Assembly (NCBI RefSeq): GCF_020085105.1
Contig: NC_058045.1
Span: 9,875,833 to 9,939,832, forward strand
Source of the DNA: Siniperca chuatsi
Lineage: Eukaryota; Chordata; Actinopteri; Centrarchiformes; Sinipercidae
Direction: 5' to 3'
Length of the DNA stretch: 64,000 nucleotides
The notes beneath the pieces are model-generated. The model did not search any database and was not told the origin of the DNA. It saw only the letters and a program-made list of their open reading frames with translations. Position numbers and translations under genes: made by a program. Below, piece after piece: positions 26,877 through 40,300 of this stretch. Every line of letters begins with the position of its first letter. The first letter of the stretch is position 1.

Positions 26877-29374
26877 GCCCCGACTGCAACACCTCCACTG
26901 ACACCACTGAGCAACACGAGCACCTGACCCTCAACCACTGAAGCAGAAGGTACACAGAGCAGTAGTAGTAGTAGTAGGAACAGAGCATGAGACAGTACAG
27001 AACATCTGACATTGTGCATTCTCAACTTTATATTACAGTGTTGTTTATCATTTGTTTATCTCCTCCACTATAAGTTATGTAGTAGGATTTGGTTTTTTTT
27101 GTCCACAAATTATTTATTTTTAACAGTAAATTGGTGAAATAATTCACAGGATCACAACTGTTTGAACATCATGGCTGGTAATAACCTCATGGCCAAAAGA
27201 TTGTGTTTTTAAACGTCAGTGGATGTTTGATGTTTCAGAATAACACTTATGTCTTAAAATGATGACAGGGCCCCATAATGACTTGAAAATTTCAATGGTT
27301 GAAACATTGTTTGTGAGTGAACTGAATACTAAGTATGATATTCTCTGTGTAAGGGAAAAATCATGACTCTCTAGAGTTATTTTTTGCGCCCCAGGTCTGC
27401 ATGCTAAATAACGAGAGAGATCATGTCCTGTTTTTTTTAATTTGTGACATTATTTTTAAAAATCAGCTACATTTTCTAGGTTAGAACGATCATGACAGTG
27501 AAGCCCATTCAAATCAACCAGAGACATAAAGGTTTCAGTTTCTCATTTAGCATCTTAAAGCATTTCATTGCTGTTATTAACTAAAGGTTTAGGTTCTTTT
27601 TAAGTTCATCAATACTGATTGAAATGGAAGGACTAATACAGATTCTTGCATTGGATTGGTTGATGTTATTTATTAGGTGAGAGGCACAGGGAAGATATTG
27701 GTATCTTTCAGGAGTACCCAATTAATTGTTCATTATTTCTGGTATGGACTTGGACAAACCATTAGAGGAGGGTTTAAAATAAAATGTTTTTTTAAAACTT
27801 AGTTTAAAAAAAAAAAACAAATATCTACAGAGAGCTGCTTGTCAAGTGGAACCTGCTCATCTTCACTGCTGAAAAAAGCAGCAGAGGTTTACATCCCTGT
27901 TTATCTATTATGCTGACACTAACTCCGGCTGCAGCAGTTACACGTATTTCTTACATGAATGATGAGAGTATTTTGTCTTAAATGTAGTAATGAAGATTTC
28001 ACTCTGCAATGTCCATATTACCCATTTATCACTATGATGAGGAGCATTTCAGTTTTCCCTCGTGTTTTGCAGATGCTGCCCTGTGTGATATGAATATCTA
28101 TGCACTCATGTTTCTGGCTTGTCAGTGGTCAGTGATTTTAGTGGTCTTTCATTATTATATTTTTATATCAACGCAGTATTAAATACATATTTATTGGATT
28201 TATATTCTTACAGAAAATATTTTGTATTAATTTCTCTGAAAGAAAAAAAATCATTGTGTTTCATGTTACTGTTTGATTGTGCTGTGCCAGATCTAACTTG
28301 TCTCAGACTGTTTTATTTAATTCAACTTGAGGGGGAAGTTTACCTTTGTTCTTTTTTGCATGTGTCCTGATTTGAAACTAACAATGTGTCTAAAATTCAA
28401 CTTTAACCCAACGCCTTATGTTCTAATGCCAAGGTGGCGTGTTTGATTTGTGCCTGTGGTACAGAGAAAATCCTTCTTTCTTGGAGTGCCTGTCACTACA
28501 TTCTGCTAACTTGTGAATAAATTCAACACATGTAAATTCACTTTGACTCAACTGACTCAATGATTATTCATGAAATAGATGCTATGATGTAGATCTGTAA
28601 TACCTATGAAACAGATGTGCTGGACTTGAAGCAAAGAGGGACATTATTACATTAAAGAGAACATTTTCTGATGTTCTTTCCACTCTTATTTCACATATTT
28701 ATTGAATGAGCATTGTTTACTTGAAGCATACACCTGTAAAAAACATTAGTAACATTTGATTTTCTGCTTGCGTCATACAGTCCACATTTCTACTCACTGA
28801 GACCCTAAAAAGAAATTATCTCTGTCTCTTATCGAGATAACCTTTTATTTATTTATTTATTTATATATATGTAATATAGATTTACATGAGAAAACAATAT
28901 GAGATAGTAATAATGGGTTTTACCTGGATTCACCTTTTCATCATATGTCATACAAATGTATTTACATCTAATATTTTCCACATTCCTGTGTGTCCTGAAA
29001 TTATAACATGACGTTTACATCTAACACTACTCACTATACCATGTTAACTTTGATAATGTTTAATACGGTGAGCCCTATAATGCTAAAGGAAACACAGACT
29101 GTATGTAAAATATATATGTGTGTGTGTGTGAGACATGATGACAGCATCTTCATCAGTGGGAATGAACTGGCATTAAAATTGGCTAAAGCCTTCTACAGTA
29201 TTCACGGAAGATCACTGATGTCAAAGTAGGCAAAACATCTGTGGTGACATCACAGATTTAGTGTTTACTTGCTCTTTGAAACAAACTAGGAAATAAAGTA
29301 ACAGTATAGTATCAGCTACATACTTCAATATTTGCAATCTGAAGTAGTTTCCACCAAAATGTAACCACTGTGTC
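26877..29374. other. Convergent 3' flanks of ap4e1 and cyp19a1b
   Basis: AT-rich sequence holding the ap4e1 3' UTR (possible AATAAA at 28516-28521) and the downstream flank of cyp19a1b on the other strand ('tttatt' motifs around 28847-28860 could be its poly(A) signal). It includes an (ATTT)n run near 28848-28864 and a short (TG)n near 29118-29129. Small open frames here look random. Confidence 0.6.
28516..28521 (+). terminator. Possible distal ap4e1 poly(A) signal
   Basis: AATAAA in 'gtgaataaattc' about 1.6 kb after the ap4e1 stop, followed by GT-containing sequence. A nearer signal was not obvious. Confidence 0.4.
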
Positions 29375-32075
29375 TCAGCGCTGACTGTGTTGAGGTGTTG
29401 TTCGAGGGATAAAGCGCATGGCCAGGCTGTGCTCGTCCTCCACAGGCTGCTGCGACAGGTTGTTGGTCTTCCTGATGCTGTTGAGGGTGCAGCCTTGGCG
29501 TGGACACACAGTATAACGAGACAACAGAGCTACAAGGATGGCCTTCATCATCACCATGGCGATGTGTTTGCCCACGCAGGAACGAGGCCCGCAGCCGAAG
29601 GGCTGGAAGAAACGACTGGGCACCTGCCAAACAGAGGAGGTAAAGACTGAACTGTTGTTTTTAGTTTTTAGAGCCATGTGTTGTTGCACAACACTCAGCT
29701 GACTTACTGTTTTGTCAAAGTTCATCAGGCTGAACTCTTTGGGTTTTGGGAAGAATTCAGTCTTATGCATAAGGCCAATGTTGAGAATGATGTTGGTCCC
29801 TTTTGTAATTTTAGTTCCTTCGATGTTGTCATCTTCCAGAGCTCTTCTCATTGTGAAATCAACCACAGGATGAAACCTCAAAGACTCATTGATGAAACTC
29901 TCCAGCACTTTCAAGCTTTGATAATCGATGTTTCCAGCACCTTTTTCATCTGGAAATTAAAATGCAGCATTCATGGGCCGTTGGAATAGTTTTTTTTTTT
30001 TTTTTTAGCTGTCATAGAGGGAAACTGAGATTAATACCTCACAAATGCACTTACTCAAGACAGTGTTCATCTCCTCCACTATCCTCAGCTCTACGTCTGG
30101 GTTTTGTTTCAACAGCATCAGCATGAAGAAGAGGCTGATGGAAAGTGTGTCGGGTGCTGCAATCACCATCTCCAGCACGCACTGCCTGACGTCATCTGCT
30201 GAAAGCTCTCCGATGTTCTGTTAAAAAAGAAAATTAAGGTATGCAGAATGCAGCAAACACATGACATCATCAGGATGGTAACTCTGTGACGAAGGTGGTA
30301 TAGATTTATCAAAAGAGACAAACCTGAGCAAAGATGAGCTCCGTTGCAAAGTCAAGATCATCATCCAACTTCTCAGACTCATTTACAATCTTTCTTTTAA
30401 TTTCCAGAAGGCTCTCCATCGCATCTTGCAGCTCTCGGCTGTTGGCACAAAAAGCAACGCAAAGATTAGGTTGAAGAAATCACAAGCCAAATGTTGAATT
30501 ACTGTGATGTGTGAGGATCTTACGCTGCTCTCTTGTGCTTGTTGTACAGCCATCCAATCTTGAAGAATATATCAGGCTTTATTAGAACTGTTTGCCAGGT
30601 CTCAAAGTAGCTTTGGATTTTCATCAGCAAGTCCTTTTCTGAGTTACGATGAACAAGAAAACAGAGTCAGGAGCTGCAGGCATCAATGCAAGAACTGGAA
30701 ATATTATTTACTGGCAGAAAATACACTGTTTGAGTGTAGAATGTACAGACAGTGAACATGCAGCTGACCGTTGAGCGGCACCCTGAGGAAAAGCCTGTTG
30801 GAGATGTCCACCACGATGGCTCTGAGCAGATTGAGAGCGTCCACATGTCCGGAGGGGTCGGTTATCTCCTGCAGGCAGTCCAAGTGTTTGGCTGTGGAGC
30901 TCACACAGATTTCCACTGTCCTCTGGAGGCTGGGGCCTGTCAGAGCTGTGGAACAACCATGAAACAGTGCAGTAATTCTAATACAATGAAGCAGTGTTTC
31001 CGTTATTGGCAGGCTTCAATCAGCTGGGGTTGGACTTATTTTTGTCATCTTATTAGATACGGGGAAATGTGTAGAAAGAGAGGTGAAATAAGGCACCATA
31101 CTGACTCTGTACTCTCTGTTTAAGGTAACTGCTCACCTTTAGAAAAATATGTCCTCACTTTTTTCCAGAGGAGGACATCACTGTTGAAAATGATACCCCT
31201 CCCTTCCATCCCAATACACTCCAGCCCTGTTTTGCTCCCGAATCTGGCTGTGTAGTGAGCGCTCCTCAGAACATGATACACTGCTGAAGACCTACAAGAG
31301 TAGCCAGGCTTTGACTTATTCCAGATTCATGGGGTAAATTGTGAGTATAAAGAGTTTTATCTCCAAAGACTTGCCTGCTCAGAATGACGGTCTCCTCGCC
31401 GTTAATCCAGACGCGGACAATGCTGCCATATTTGTTGTTGTAGTAGTTGCTCGCTGTTCCTATCCCAGTCCAGATGAATCTGCTGTAGGAGAGGATGGGG
31501 CCGAGTCCTGCCAAAAAGGAAGGACCTGGCAGAAAGAAACAAGTAATGATATAAGGCATAATAGATCCCAGTTCAGTTTACTGTCTTAGCAAAGCATCCA
31601 GTCTGCTGAAGTGACTTTGAGAAAGATATTGAATTTATCTTCAGGGACACTGACTGAACTCTGTGCTCTAATGTCCATGTAGTGAGGGGCAAGTGAAAAC
31701 AGGGGACTGCCTGTATGGAAATCAATAAACTATTATATTATTTCATCAATAATGTGGCTCCCTGTCTCTATTTTGAACATTTACTGTCACCATTACTGTC
31801 ACCATTGAAAGCACAAAACACATTGACACAGATATTTCTCTTGCTTCTATCTGCTTGCACCTGCAGTCACTTGTATATGTGGAGCAATCTGTACAGGTTA
31901 TGTGAAAGAACAGACGCTGAAGTCTCCTACCTGGTGTATGTGGCCGGTTTGTTTGGCTCCACGCAATGAGGAGCAACAGTAGCAGTAGTAGAAGCAGAAG
32001 GGCGGTGACTTCAGACATGGTGTCGACCACCATGTGGCCGACGGTGAGCGTCTCCAGCGGCAGCATCCCCTTCAT
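29375..32075 (-). CDS. cyp19a1b: Brain-type cytochrome P450 aromatase, complete, 9 coding exons
   Basis: Converts androgens to oestrogens in the ER membrane; in teleosts this paralogue is the radial-glia form. Exons in transcript order: 32075-31931, 31525-31375, 31291-31137, 30945-30769, 30638-30524, 30438-30324, 30217-30055, 29949-29708, 29623-29375. They join in phase to 503 aa, the human CYP19A1 length. Residues 24-38 are a leucine-rich membrane anchor, followed by the PGPSF hinge. The I-helix has APDT with Asp309 and Thr310, and the haem loop [13 protein letters not shown] places Cys437 at the human position. [13 protein letters not shown] and the MRFIPRTT end match the brain paralogue rather than the gonadal one. 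The start ATG lies two bases inside exon 2, after acceptor 'gctgcag'. Intron 2 uses a GC donor. AQNIGEL replaces the usual AQNHGEL. Confidence 0.95.
31292..31374 (-). other. GC-AG intron of cyp19a1b
   Basis: On the minus strand the donor is AGCAG/GCAAGT and the acceptor is TTGTAG/GTCTTC. The rest of the donor is the strong consensus expected of GC-AG introns. The join gives [12 protein letters not shown], the expected aromatase sequence. The intron is only 83 bases. Confidence 0.9.
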
Positions 32076-33042
32076 AACTGCAGCCAGGAACACACACCTG
32101 CGCGGGCTTACTGTGCGTGACCTGTGCTCACAAAGCTTCTGTCTCCTTTAACCAACACGCAAACCAAGCCATCCATTAAATACATTTGTTAAAACAAACT
32201 ATAAGAACCTTAATCTGCAGACAGCCTTCCTTTTCATCCCTTGTAATTCTCTTGTCCTTCAGTGCTGGGATGTAACTCAGCACTGGCACACATTACAACC
32301 AAAATACACCCACATAAAGCTTTATGATGAACTGTTTGTTACTGAGACAGCTGTTTGTATCATGGTAATGTTATAAGATTCCACATCTAATATCTCACTA
32401 CAGTCAGTGTAAGGGCGGGTGACAGATTGTTCCCTTATTTTGTAACGTTATTACAGTTTTATCATACTCATATCATTAGGGTATTATCCCAAGATATTAT
32501 GTACAGTGAGTAATTTCCCTCTTTGGCTATTTACACAATTATTATTACGCGGTGTTTGATACTGAATTAAAATGAGGATGATGAATTCAAAATCAGTAAA
32601 TGTGAGTTTACTGATGAAATCAAGGTCTCACTTCAGTGATGGTAATGAAGGTCAGTTTCTATGGAAGCAAGTAGAGAGTACCAGTACACCCTTATGCCCT
32701 TCTTGCTGTAAAGTTTAACACTTTGCTTTATCCTAAAAGATTTGTTATGACAGACTGCAAAAACTTTTATTTTTATTTTATTTAATTAAAAAATATTTTC
32801 TTTCTACAATTCCCCCCCCCATAGCTGAAACATCAAGGATTTGTGACAGAACATGGCCACATGACTCATGAGACAGAGTTAAAGTTAGGGTTTCATTGAA
32901 ATTCATAACTCAGATTTTCACATAACACTTAGATGTTTTTACATCTTTAAAATATTAAAGCAGTGTCTTTAAGAGTATCTGTTTTTCTTTTCTAAGCATT
33001 TTATAATTATTTATTAACAAAATATCAAAGAATAATACTTAC

Positions 33043-33090
33043 GCCTGTTTTTCTTTCCTATTCCTGACAAGTTAGAGTGCAGTTTGAAGA
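33043..33090 (-). other. Probable noncoding first exon of cyp19a1b
   Basis: On the minus strand a strong donor, AGGC/GTAAGTATT, sits at 33043/33042 and would pair with the acceptor before the start codon at 32077. The TATA-like box at 33113-33119 puts the start site at about 33085-33090. Teleost cyp19a1b genes are known to carry a short noncoding first exon. The 5' end is inferred. Confidence 0.55.
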
Positions 33091-33112
33091 GATGCAGTGC
33101 TTCCTCCACTGG

Positions 33113-33119
33113 TTTTAAA
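33113..33119 (-). promoter_or_regulatory. TATA-like box of cyp19a1b
   Basis: TTTAAAA on the minus strand, about 25-30 bases before the inferred transcription start and about 70 bases before the noncoding exon's donor. Confidence 0.45.
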
Positions 33120-33433
33120 GATGATCAACATTCTTCTACCAAATAAATCACATGGATTCAAGTGTTTATAAATCCTCGGTTAAGCCTTCACTTTACTGGT
33201 TGCTTGGAAACACTGCCACTTCAGGGTTACAAGTACTATTACATGGCAGAACAATGAACAGACCAGATAACAGTTTTTTATTCAAAAGAATGCAAAACCT
33301 GCAGGTCTTTCATCGGCTGCACTCTGCATCATTTTTTTTAGATGGGCTTACTTCACATTTTGTTCAAAAGAAAGAAACCCCACCGTCTAATTCATCAACC
33401 GAGGAGGCTTTTCAAAGGGAAATGAATCAGCTG

Positions 33434-33446
33434 GGTCAGACTGACC
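33434..33446. promoter_or_regulatory. Perfect palindromic oestrogen response element
   Basis: GGTCAgacTGACC, both half-sites exact, with 3-base spacing. It lies about 320 bases upstream of the TATA-like box and about 350 bases upstream of the inferred cyp19a1b start. Zebrafish cyp19a1b is known to be strongly oestrogen-induced through an ERE at a similar distance, so this site probably drives positive feedback. It could also reach gldn, whose start codon is 0.9 kb away on the other side. Confidence 0.75.
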
Positions 33447-34363
33447 TGTGTCAAAGGGAGCAGGGATTTACCCAGCAGTTCCCAAAAGGAAACGGGGTGA
33501 GAAAAAATGTCTTCTTTATAATTTAAAAACATAAAGTCTTCAAAATTTCATTTAGAAATGGGTGTCAGTGCTCCACTACAAAAAAAAATTGTATGGATGC
33601 AAAATTTAAAAGGGAAAATTATGTTCATACAGAGGTTGTGTGCTTATAATGAGCTGTCCTTCAAGTTCAGTACCTATGAATAGCTGTTAATCAAGATGTT
33701 GGCCTCACATTTAGTGGTTTGGGTGGCTGTTTTTATCCCAAGTTGGCTGGAAAACGTGCTTTTCCTCAGTAGTAGAGACTTAACCAGATAATTAGAATGT
33801 TTTCGAAATGGAGAATCTTTAATGTCAATTGTCCACCAACACAAGTGGAGAAATAACATGCAAAATAAATAAAAAAGTATGAAAACCCATTTATTAAATT
33901 CAATACACACACACATCCACACACCCACGGTCTTTTACTGAAAGTGCTCTGAAAGCTCTTTTGTAGATCCAAAGAATGTTCCCCTTGTTCACAACTTATT
34001 TATTCCATTTCCATGTAATTTTGTGTAGGACGGACTGGTAACAAAATTGAGAGGAAGAGCACCAGAATGATGAGAAGCACTACACTGTCTGCAGGATATG
34101 TCGTTCTGGAAATATGCCCATTGGCTGCTTCTGAATCAAGTAGATTTAACTGTTTTCCAGATGCTTGTTACGCAATGCACCATGTGGTTCCCACTGTAGT
34201 TACAGACAGATTCTGACATGTTTATTCCTCTCCAATAGCTTACAGCGTAGTTTCCCTCTGACGTCTCATCTGTTGGCAGGTGTTCAGATATGTGCTGTGT
34301 GTGCTTGTGTATTTCAGAGCCCAGATCACTCTGCAGCGGAGGACCAGGAAACAGGGCACAAAC

Positions 34364-37300
34364 ATGAAGGAGAGGAGTGGAGTTTGTCTCGCGTGGAAAG
34401 TGCTGCTGGTGGGGATGTGTGTGCTGCTGCTCCTGTGCTCAGCAGGTTTAGTGTTCATGCTGGTCCGACAGAAAGAGCTGACAGAGGAGCTGCTCAGATT
34501 GGACGCCCAGGTGCAGGTGCTGTCACAGAGTTGCAGGCTGCAGACAGGAATCCTGCCCACGGACCCTGCAGAGGCTGGAGAGCTGAAGAAGCTCCACCGC
34601 GGCAGAAGAAGCTGGGAGGGAGAACCAACACAAAGCCAAGATGAGAAAGATATGTTGATGCTGATGACGTACTCCATGGTTCCTGTAAGACACCAAAAAG
34701 CTTGAATGTGGGCTCTTTTTATGAATGTGTGAATATTGCAGACTACTGTACTGTAAAATATTTTAAAAGAGAGATTTATGATTTTTCTCAATATGTTATT
34801 ATGAGAGAGAACAACAACTCTTTGCTGCCATCTTTAAAAGAAACATTTCCTCTCTTTTCCCTTTTGGGATAAGAAGCATGTCTGTGCAATGCAAAGAATC
34901 CAGGAGTCTGTTGCAGAGATTGAGAAGACGTTGGGTTTTCCACAAAGTGTTTCCTGGAAACATACTTTGAGCAGTGGAGCGTGATTGTTGCCGGCTCCTC
35001 CCTTTATCAGTGATACACAAGTATTTCACCTAAGTAATGTCTTAATTAATTGCTTAATTAATTAATTGTAATTGCTTTATTAGTGCCGTGATCAATTAAT
35101 AATTACCAATTATTAATCATCTGATTATTTTCTGGACTAACTGATCGATCGTTAAGCGATGAAATGTCTGAAAATAGTGAAAAATGCCCAACGCAAGTTC
35201 CCAGAACACAAGGTGACGTCTTAAAACTGCTTGTTTTGTCTAATCAACAGTCCCAAACCTGAAGATGTTCAATTTATTGTCATAGAGGACTAAGAAAACC
35301 AGCAAACATTCACATTCAAGCTGGAACATTGACCTCACCTATTGTTTTTCTTTCTTTCAGGTCAAAGCCTTCATAGATCTGTGTAACAGCTCCAGAAAAA
35401 TTTGTTTAACAGGTGCACTTCATAAATATTCTCCATTCCAGTGCTTTGATTTTTATGTTTTCTGGTGCTTCTACTGTATTTGATTTGTGAGAAATATTTT
35501 CATTTTCTTACCAGGCCCACCTGGACCACCAGGTAAAAACAGCCACTTTAATAAACTGCATCAATAACTTAAACTAAGCTGAATTTGTTACTACAGTCAT
35601 AGTTCTTTTGCCTGTTAGGTTTGCCTGGTAGAGCAGGTTCACCAGGACCACAGGGTGTGCCTGGGCCTGAGGGGAGACGAGGAAGAAGAGGTGAGGTGAA
35701 ATCTAATAACCCTATATTCCCTATAGACTAATCGTGTATTAAGTGTGCACCAGGACAAACAAACAAACTCAGAAACAGGAGTCACAAGTTTCAAACTGTC
35801 CATTGTTCAACCGTGGTTACACAACATGAGAATCCCACTCACTATGCTCATACTACAAGAGACTTTATCTATAGCTGCCACAGTAGAAATGCATGGGAGA
35901 TTGATTTAGTTGGAGTTAGTTTGCTGGACTGTTTACACCTGAATCATTCTTGTTTGTTGTTGTTGTTGTTGAAAAGTTTGAGCCTTAGAGAAACATTGTG
36001 GACAAAGTTTTTATCTTTCAATCATTCACTGGGACATTTTGGTGACTCTTGATGGCATCACAGATCAGCTCGGTTATGTTTAAGACTGAAAGAAATTGGT
36101 CAAAGATCATTTGTTGACAGGTTCACAGTCCTACCATTAACACATGATCATCCTGCTTTTAGTTTGGATTTCCATTTTCAACTCAGTGGTTTAAACTAAT
36201 GACCACACCTGTCAATGACTAGGACCCCCTGGTGAAAAGGGAGAACCGGGACCTAAAGGAGACCCCGGGCCTCCCCGACTGAAAGGCGAGACCTCGAATG
36301 ACATTCTCACTCAGGGTGAGAGATGACAACATATTTAAACCTGATATGAATGATGTGATTAACAGAGAGAGTCAGCCAGACTGCATCTAGTATTTACTCT
36401 CTTCTGCCACCTAATTTTACTGGTGAGGTTCCAGGAATAGCAAGATGGCCAATCTATTTTGTTCAGCACTTTATCCTGTGGCGGGATGCAATAAACAAAC
36501 TGAACCACAACTTTTGTGAACTAATCCCCTATTATTTATGATAACAATCTATTATTTTCTCTAACTTTAAATTTGAAAAAAAAAAAAAGTTTACATTTAA
36601 AGTTTCCCTTAAAAGTCCCAGTATAATAATGAACAGTATTATATAAAGAATTAACATTGTAGCCCACATGAGTGCTTTCCTGTTTTTCTTTTATTGTTGT
36701 TGCTGCGGTTGTTGTTGTAAAGATGCAATGTCACTGACCAGCAGTATTGTTTATTAGGTCAGTTTTACATGCCTGACTTGTAGCAACTGTATGTGTATAT
36801 TTGAAGGTCCTCCTGGTCCAAGAGGTCCACCAGGTTCACCTGGTCCAAGAGGTCCACCTGGTTCACCTGGTCCACCCTGTCCTGCTTGGAATTCCACTGA
36901 AGTGAGAAACAAGACCATCAGAGAACACATCCATCAAACCAACATGTTGATGGGTGAGAACATTGCTACAGAATCATCATATACAACGAACCAGCATGTT
37001 ACTTTTTAACAGCCAAAAACCACCAGAAATGACACCAAGGCCTAAACAAAAACTTTAAAAAATCTTTTAAGTGATACCTCAAAATCAAACACTCAACCCT
37101 GTAGACTTATAAGGTTTAAAGTTTTATCCTTTGTGAAGAATGGTGGCTGTGGTCTAATTCGTGTTGGTTACTGTATAATAGATTCCAGTAGTGACCAAGT
37201 TTTCAAGGTGATGTCACAAAGTGTCAAAACATCCATAGAAACTTGCCCTGGAGGATAATCCACTTCACACGGTGGGTCTGTCCTTCTGGTGGGCGGAGTA

Positions 37301-40300
37301 ACATGCGTCGTTTTGCCAAACTGTGGTGAAACACAATTCTCATGCACTGGGTCACTATGAGAATCCATTGTAACCAATTCAAACTGACCACATACATGGT
37401 CCCAGCCAGGATTGTACAGATAATAAATCCAAGGTCACCCTCCCCTAGACAAAAGGTTTGACCAGACACCAAAATAAGTATCTTTTAAGGGGAGACACTA
37501 CAGGTGAATAGGTTAAAAAAATATCTAATAGATATAGTTATATAGCTATTTTTTGTATTACTAGTTTTCTGAAATTGTATGTTTAAATATGCAAATGAGG
37601 CATTATCAATGCAAAGTTTTGGTCTACAGACACAAAAAGACAAAGTGCACACTGCCCGGAATACAGTTTTAGTTGGGAAATAATGAAAACTTTATTTATT
37701 TATTGGCCTAAAAGTCTAATTTAAATATATTGAGTCTAACTGAAATCAGCCTATAAAATATCCACCAAGTGTTGGTTGATGATAGCAGGAAACCCCCCCA
37801 GAAAAAACAAAACAACTCCCTCCCCAAAAAATGGAAGACATGACCTCAGTGTTGTCAATGGCAGCTATGGCCCTGATCACATACACCACAAAGTGCTGCC
37901 ACCTTTTCAAAGTGTTAGCTACTAACATTTTAATAGCTGATTATTATTTTTAGGCTATTGGTGTAGTCACTGACTTTTCATATACATTTAAGAATCTCTT
38001 ACTATGATTAGAAGTTTTAAAGTAAAAACAAAAAAACAAAAAGTTAACCTTCCATTTATTCTCTTATTCTACACATTTAGATTCATTTCCTATTCTGACC
38101 AGCGAGGCCGTCAGCGAAACCAACACAGAAAACATCAGCAGCTCGACAATTAACCAGACTGGTGGGAACAAATTCAGAATTTACAACAATTATATGGGTT
38201 AATATTATGATTATTGGCTGTTTGTGACTTAGAGCTGCAAGTTCATCTTTAATGTTCTATGATATATAATAATATGTGATGTCTGTACCAACTCCTCTAT
38301 TTGAAACTCATCTTTATTTCCGCAGAATCACCAACACCACACCCAGCCGATGATAGCGGAGATGTATTGAATGTCACTGACTCTAAAAAACGTCTAGACA
38401 CAAGTGTGGAATCTGGTAAGCAACCGTTTTGAGTGGTGAGAATTTATTTATTGTCAGACCTAATTTTGATCACATATAAAAAACATGTTTAATCCAGTAC
38501 TTTTTACTTTTCTTTTCTAGAGTCAGTATCAGTTCATCTGGAGTACAGCCACGACATCTTGAATGATACCAACACAGAAAATGTTACAGAGGCACCAAAT
38601 CAATTATTAACAGGTATTACCTGCGTTCTGAATTATAAGTAAAAGTCTCTTGTATCCTAATTAAAGGTGCTGCCCTACAACACCATTAGTACCTGTAAAC
38701 GTTAGATAATGTCTCATTTCATTCTACAGCCCTACTTTCTCCAGACCTGATTCAAAACAGTGACACCTTCAATGGCAGCGGAAACATTAATGATACACCC
38801 ATGAAAAGTGGTAAACTGTCATATTGTATATACTGTGTTTGGTATCAGTGTTGACCACTTCACATGTATGTTGAGTTAAGTCAAGGCACAAATATAAAAT
38901 CTAGTTAATAACCACTTTGAGTGGCAGGATTTTGATTTATTCCACAGTTTCAGAATTTTATATCATAAACGTGTTTAATATTAGCTTGGAATGAGACTGT
39001 ATGCCCACATGCTGCCTGGTTCGGTTTAAAAATGTATGGTTATCCAAGTTCAGTTTTATTTTCTACAGAGTTAGTATCACCCCATCCAGACGACAGACAT
39101 GACACGAGGACTGAAAGCAGCACACAGACTGTTACAGAGGCAGCAATGAGCTTATTAACAGGTAGGAGATACTGGGACTCATTCATGAAATGTTTGAACA
39201 CACAGATTTGATCTTAACTTCTTACTCATCTTATTAAATCTCACCTTTCTTTCCACGTTACCAACACCACATCCAGCTCATGAAGCCAGAGATGTTTTTA
39301 ATGTTACTGACTCTGTGAAACTTCAAGACAGAGAAAAGGAATCTGGTAAGTAACCGTTTGCCGAAAGACTTCATTGACAGACCTCCTTACTGATTTTATT
39401 GGGGTTTTTTACTCAATAGGAATTTCAGTTTTTAAACCAATAGCCTTTCTTAATATTAGAAAGAAATGTAAAAATATCACTGGCATTAACTTCTAAAAAG
39501 GTGCTCAAGCTCAGCATTTGCACAAAATCCCAAGTCAGATCTTAAAAGAATAAAATTTTCAGTGGTTCTCAGTAAAGTGAAACTGGCCCAAGACTGAATG
39601 CAGGATGAGCAGAATACACTGTATTTTGCTTATATGAAACAACATGTTAAACTCAATACCTTTTATTTTCTAGAGTCAATACCACTTCATAAAGACTACA
39701 GCCACGACACCCTGAACGATTCCAACACAGAGAATGTTACAGACGGACCAATAACATTATTAACAGGTACGAAATACTTTGTTTTGAATTATGAGTAAAG
39801 CGAGTGACCATAACTGTAAAACATTATATATAATGTTTAATTTCATTCTACAGCCCCACTTTCTGCGGACCAGAACAGTGATGCCGTCACTAACAGTGGA
39901 ACCATTATTGATACACCCATGAAAAGTGGTAAAAAAACGGTCTATTGGTATCACTATTTATCACTATTGATCAATTCACACATTTAGTTTCATTAGTTTG
40001 TCCTCAAAACCCAGCCATCATCCTCAATATGCTGATCTAAAGATTTAATTTATTCCAAGGGTCAATGAAATACATTAGCTGTGGCATGATTTATATTTAC
40101 TTTGTACAAAAACTTGTATTTCTTACTTTTTATTTTGGCTACAAACAGAACATCAAACAACATTCATGCACTGGCCACTGTATATTCAACCAGGTATTAG
40201 ACTACAATTACATTTTGGCATAGTTTAAGTGAATATTAAAGGTTTTATAATAGTTGTATATCTCTTTTTTAATACATGAGAAAATGTGAATTAGTGTTTT

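Larger units (their letters stand above)
32076..34363. other. Head-to-head promoter region of cyp19a1b and gldn
   Basis: About 2.3 kb between two divergent start codons. It holds the probable noncoding exon, TATA-like box and ERE of cyp19a1b, and on the gldn side a likely acceptor at 34318-34319, which suggests an upstream noncoding gldn exon that I could not place. The open frame at 33152-33526 has no recognisable family and crosses the ERE; I do not call it a gene. Confidence 0.65.
35533..38080 (+). other. gldn introns 3-6: noncoding sequence and collagen exons
   Basis: The introns between the collagen exons (up to about 1.1 kb, 36954-38080) hold a (GTT)n run near 35954-35970, a poly-A run near 36578-36588 and the second copy of an unnamed dispersed repeat at about 37708-37875. 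I recognise no further gene. Confidence 0.5.

Noticed and set aside
29387-29650. Plus-strand frame opposite the last cyp19a1b exon
   Set aside because: Antisense shadow of a strongly supported coding exon.
33152-33526. Open frame of 124 codons on the plus strand between cyp19a1b and gldn
   Set aside because: No recognisable family or splice context. It overlaps the cyp19a1b promoter and ERE, and the composition looks like chance AT-rich sequence.
34280-34363. In-frame upstream ATG that would lengthen gliomedin by 28 residues
   Set aside because: A likely acceptor at 34318-34319 separates it from the coding exon, and the shorter N terminus fits a type II membrane protein better.
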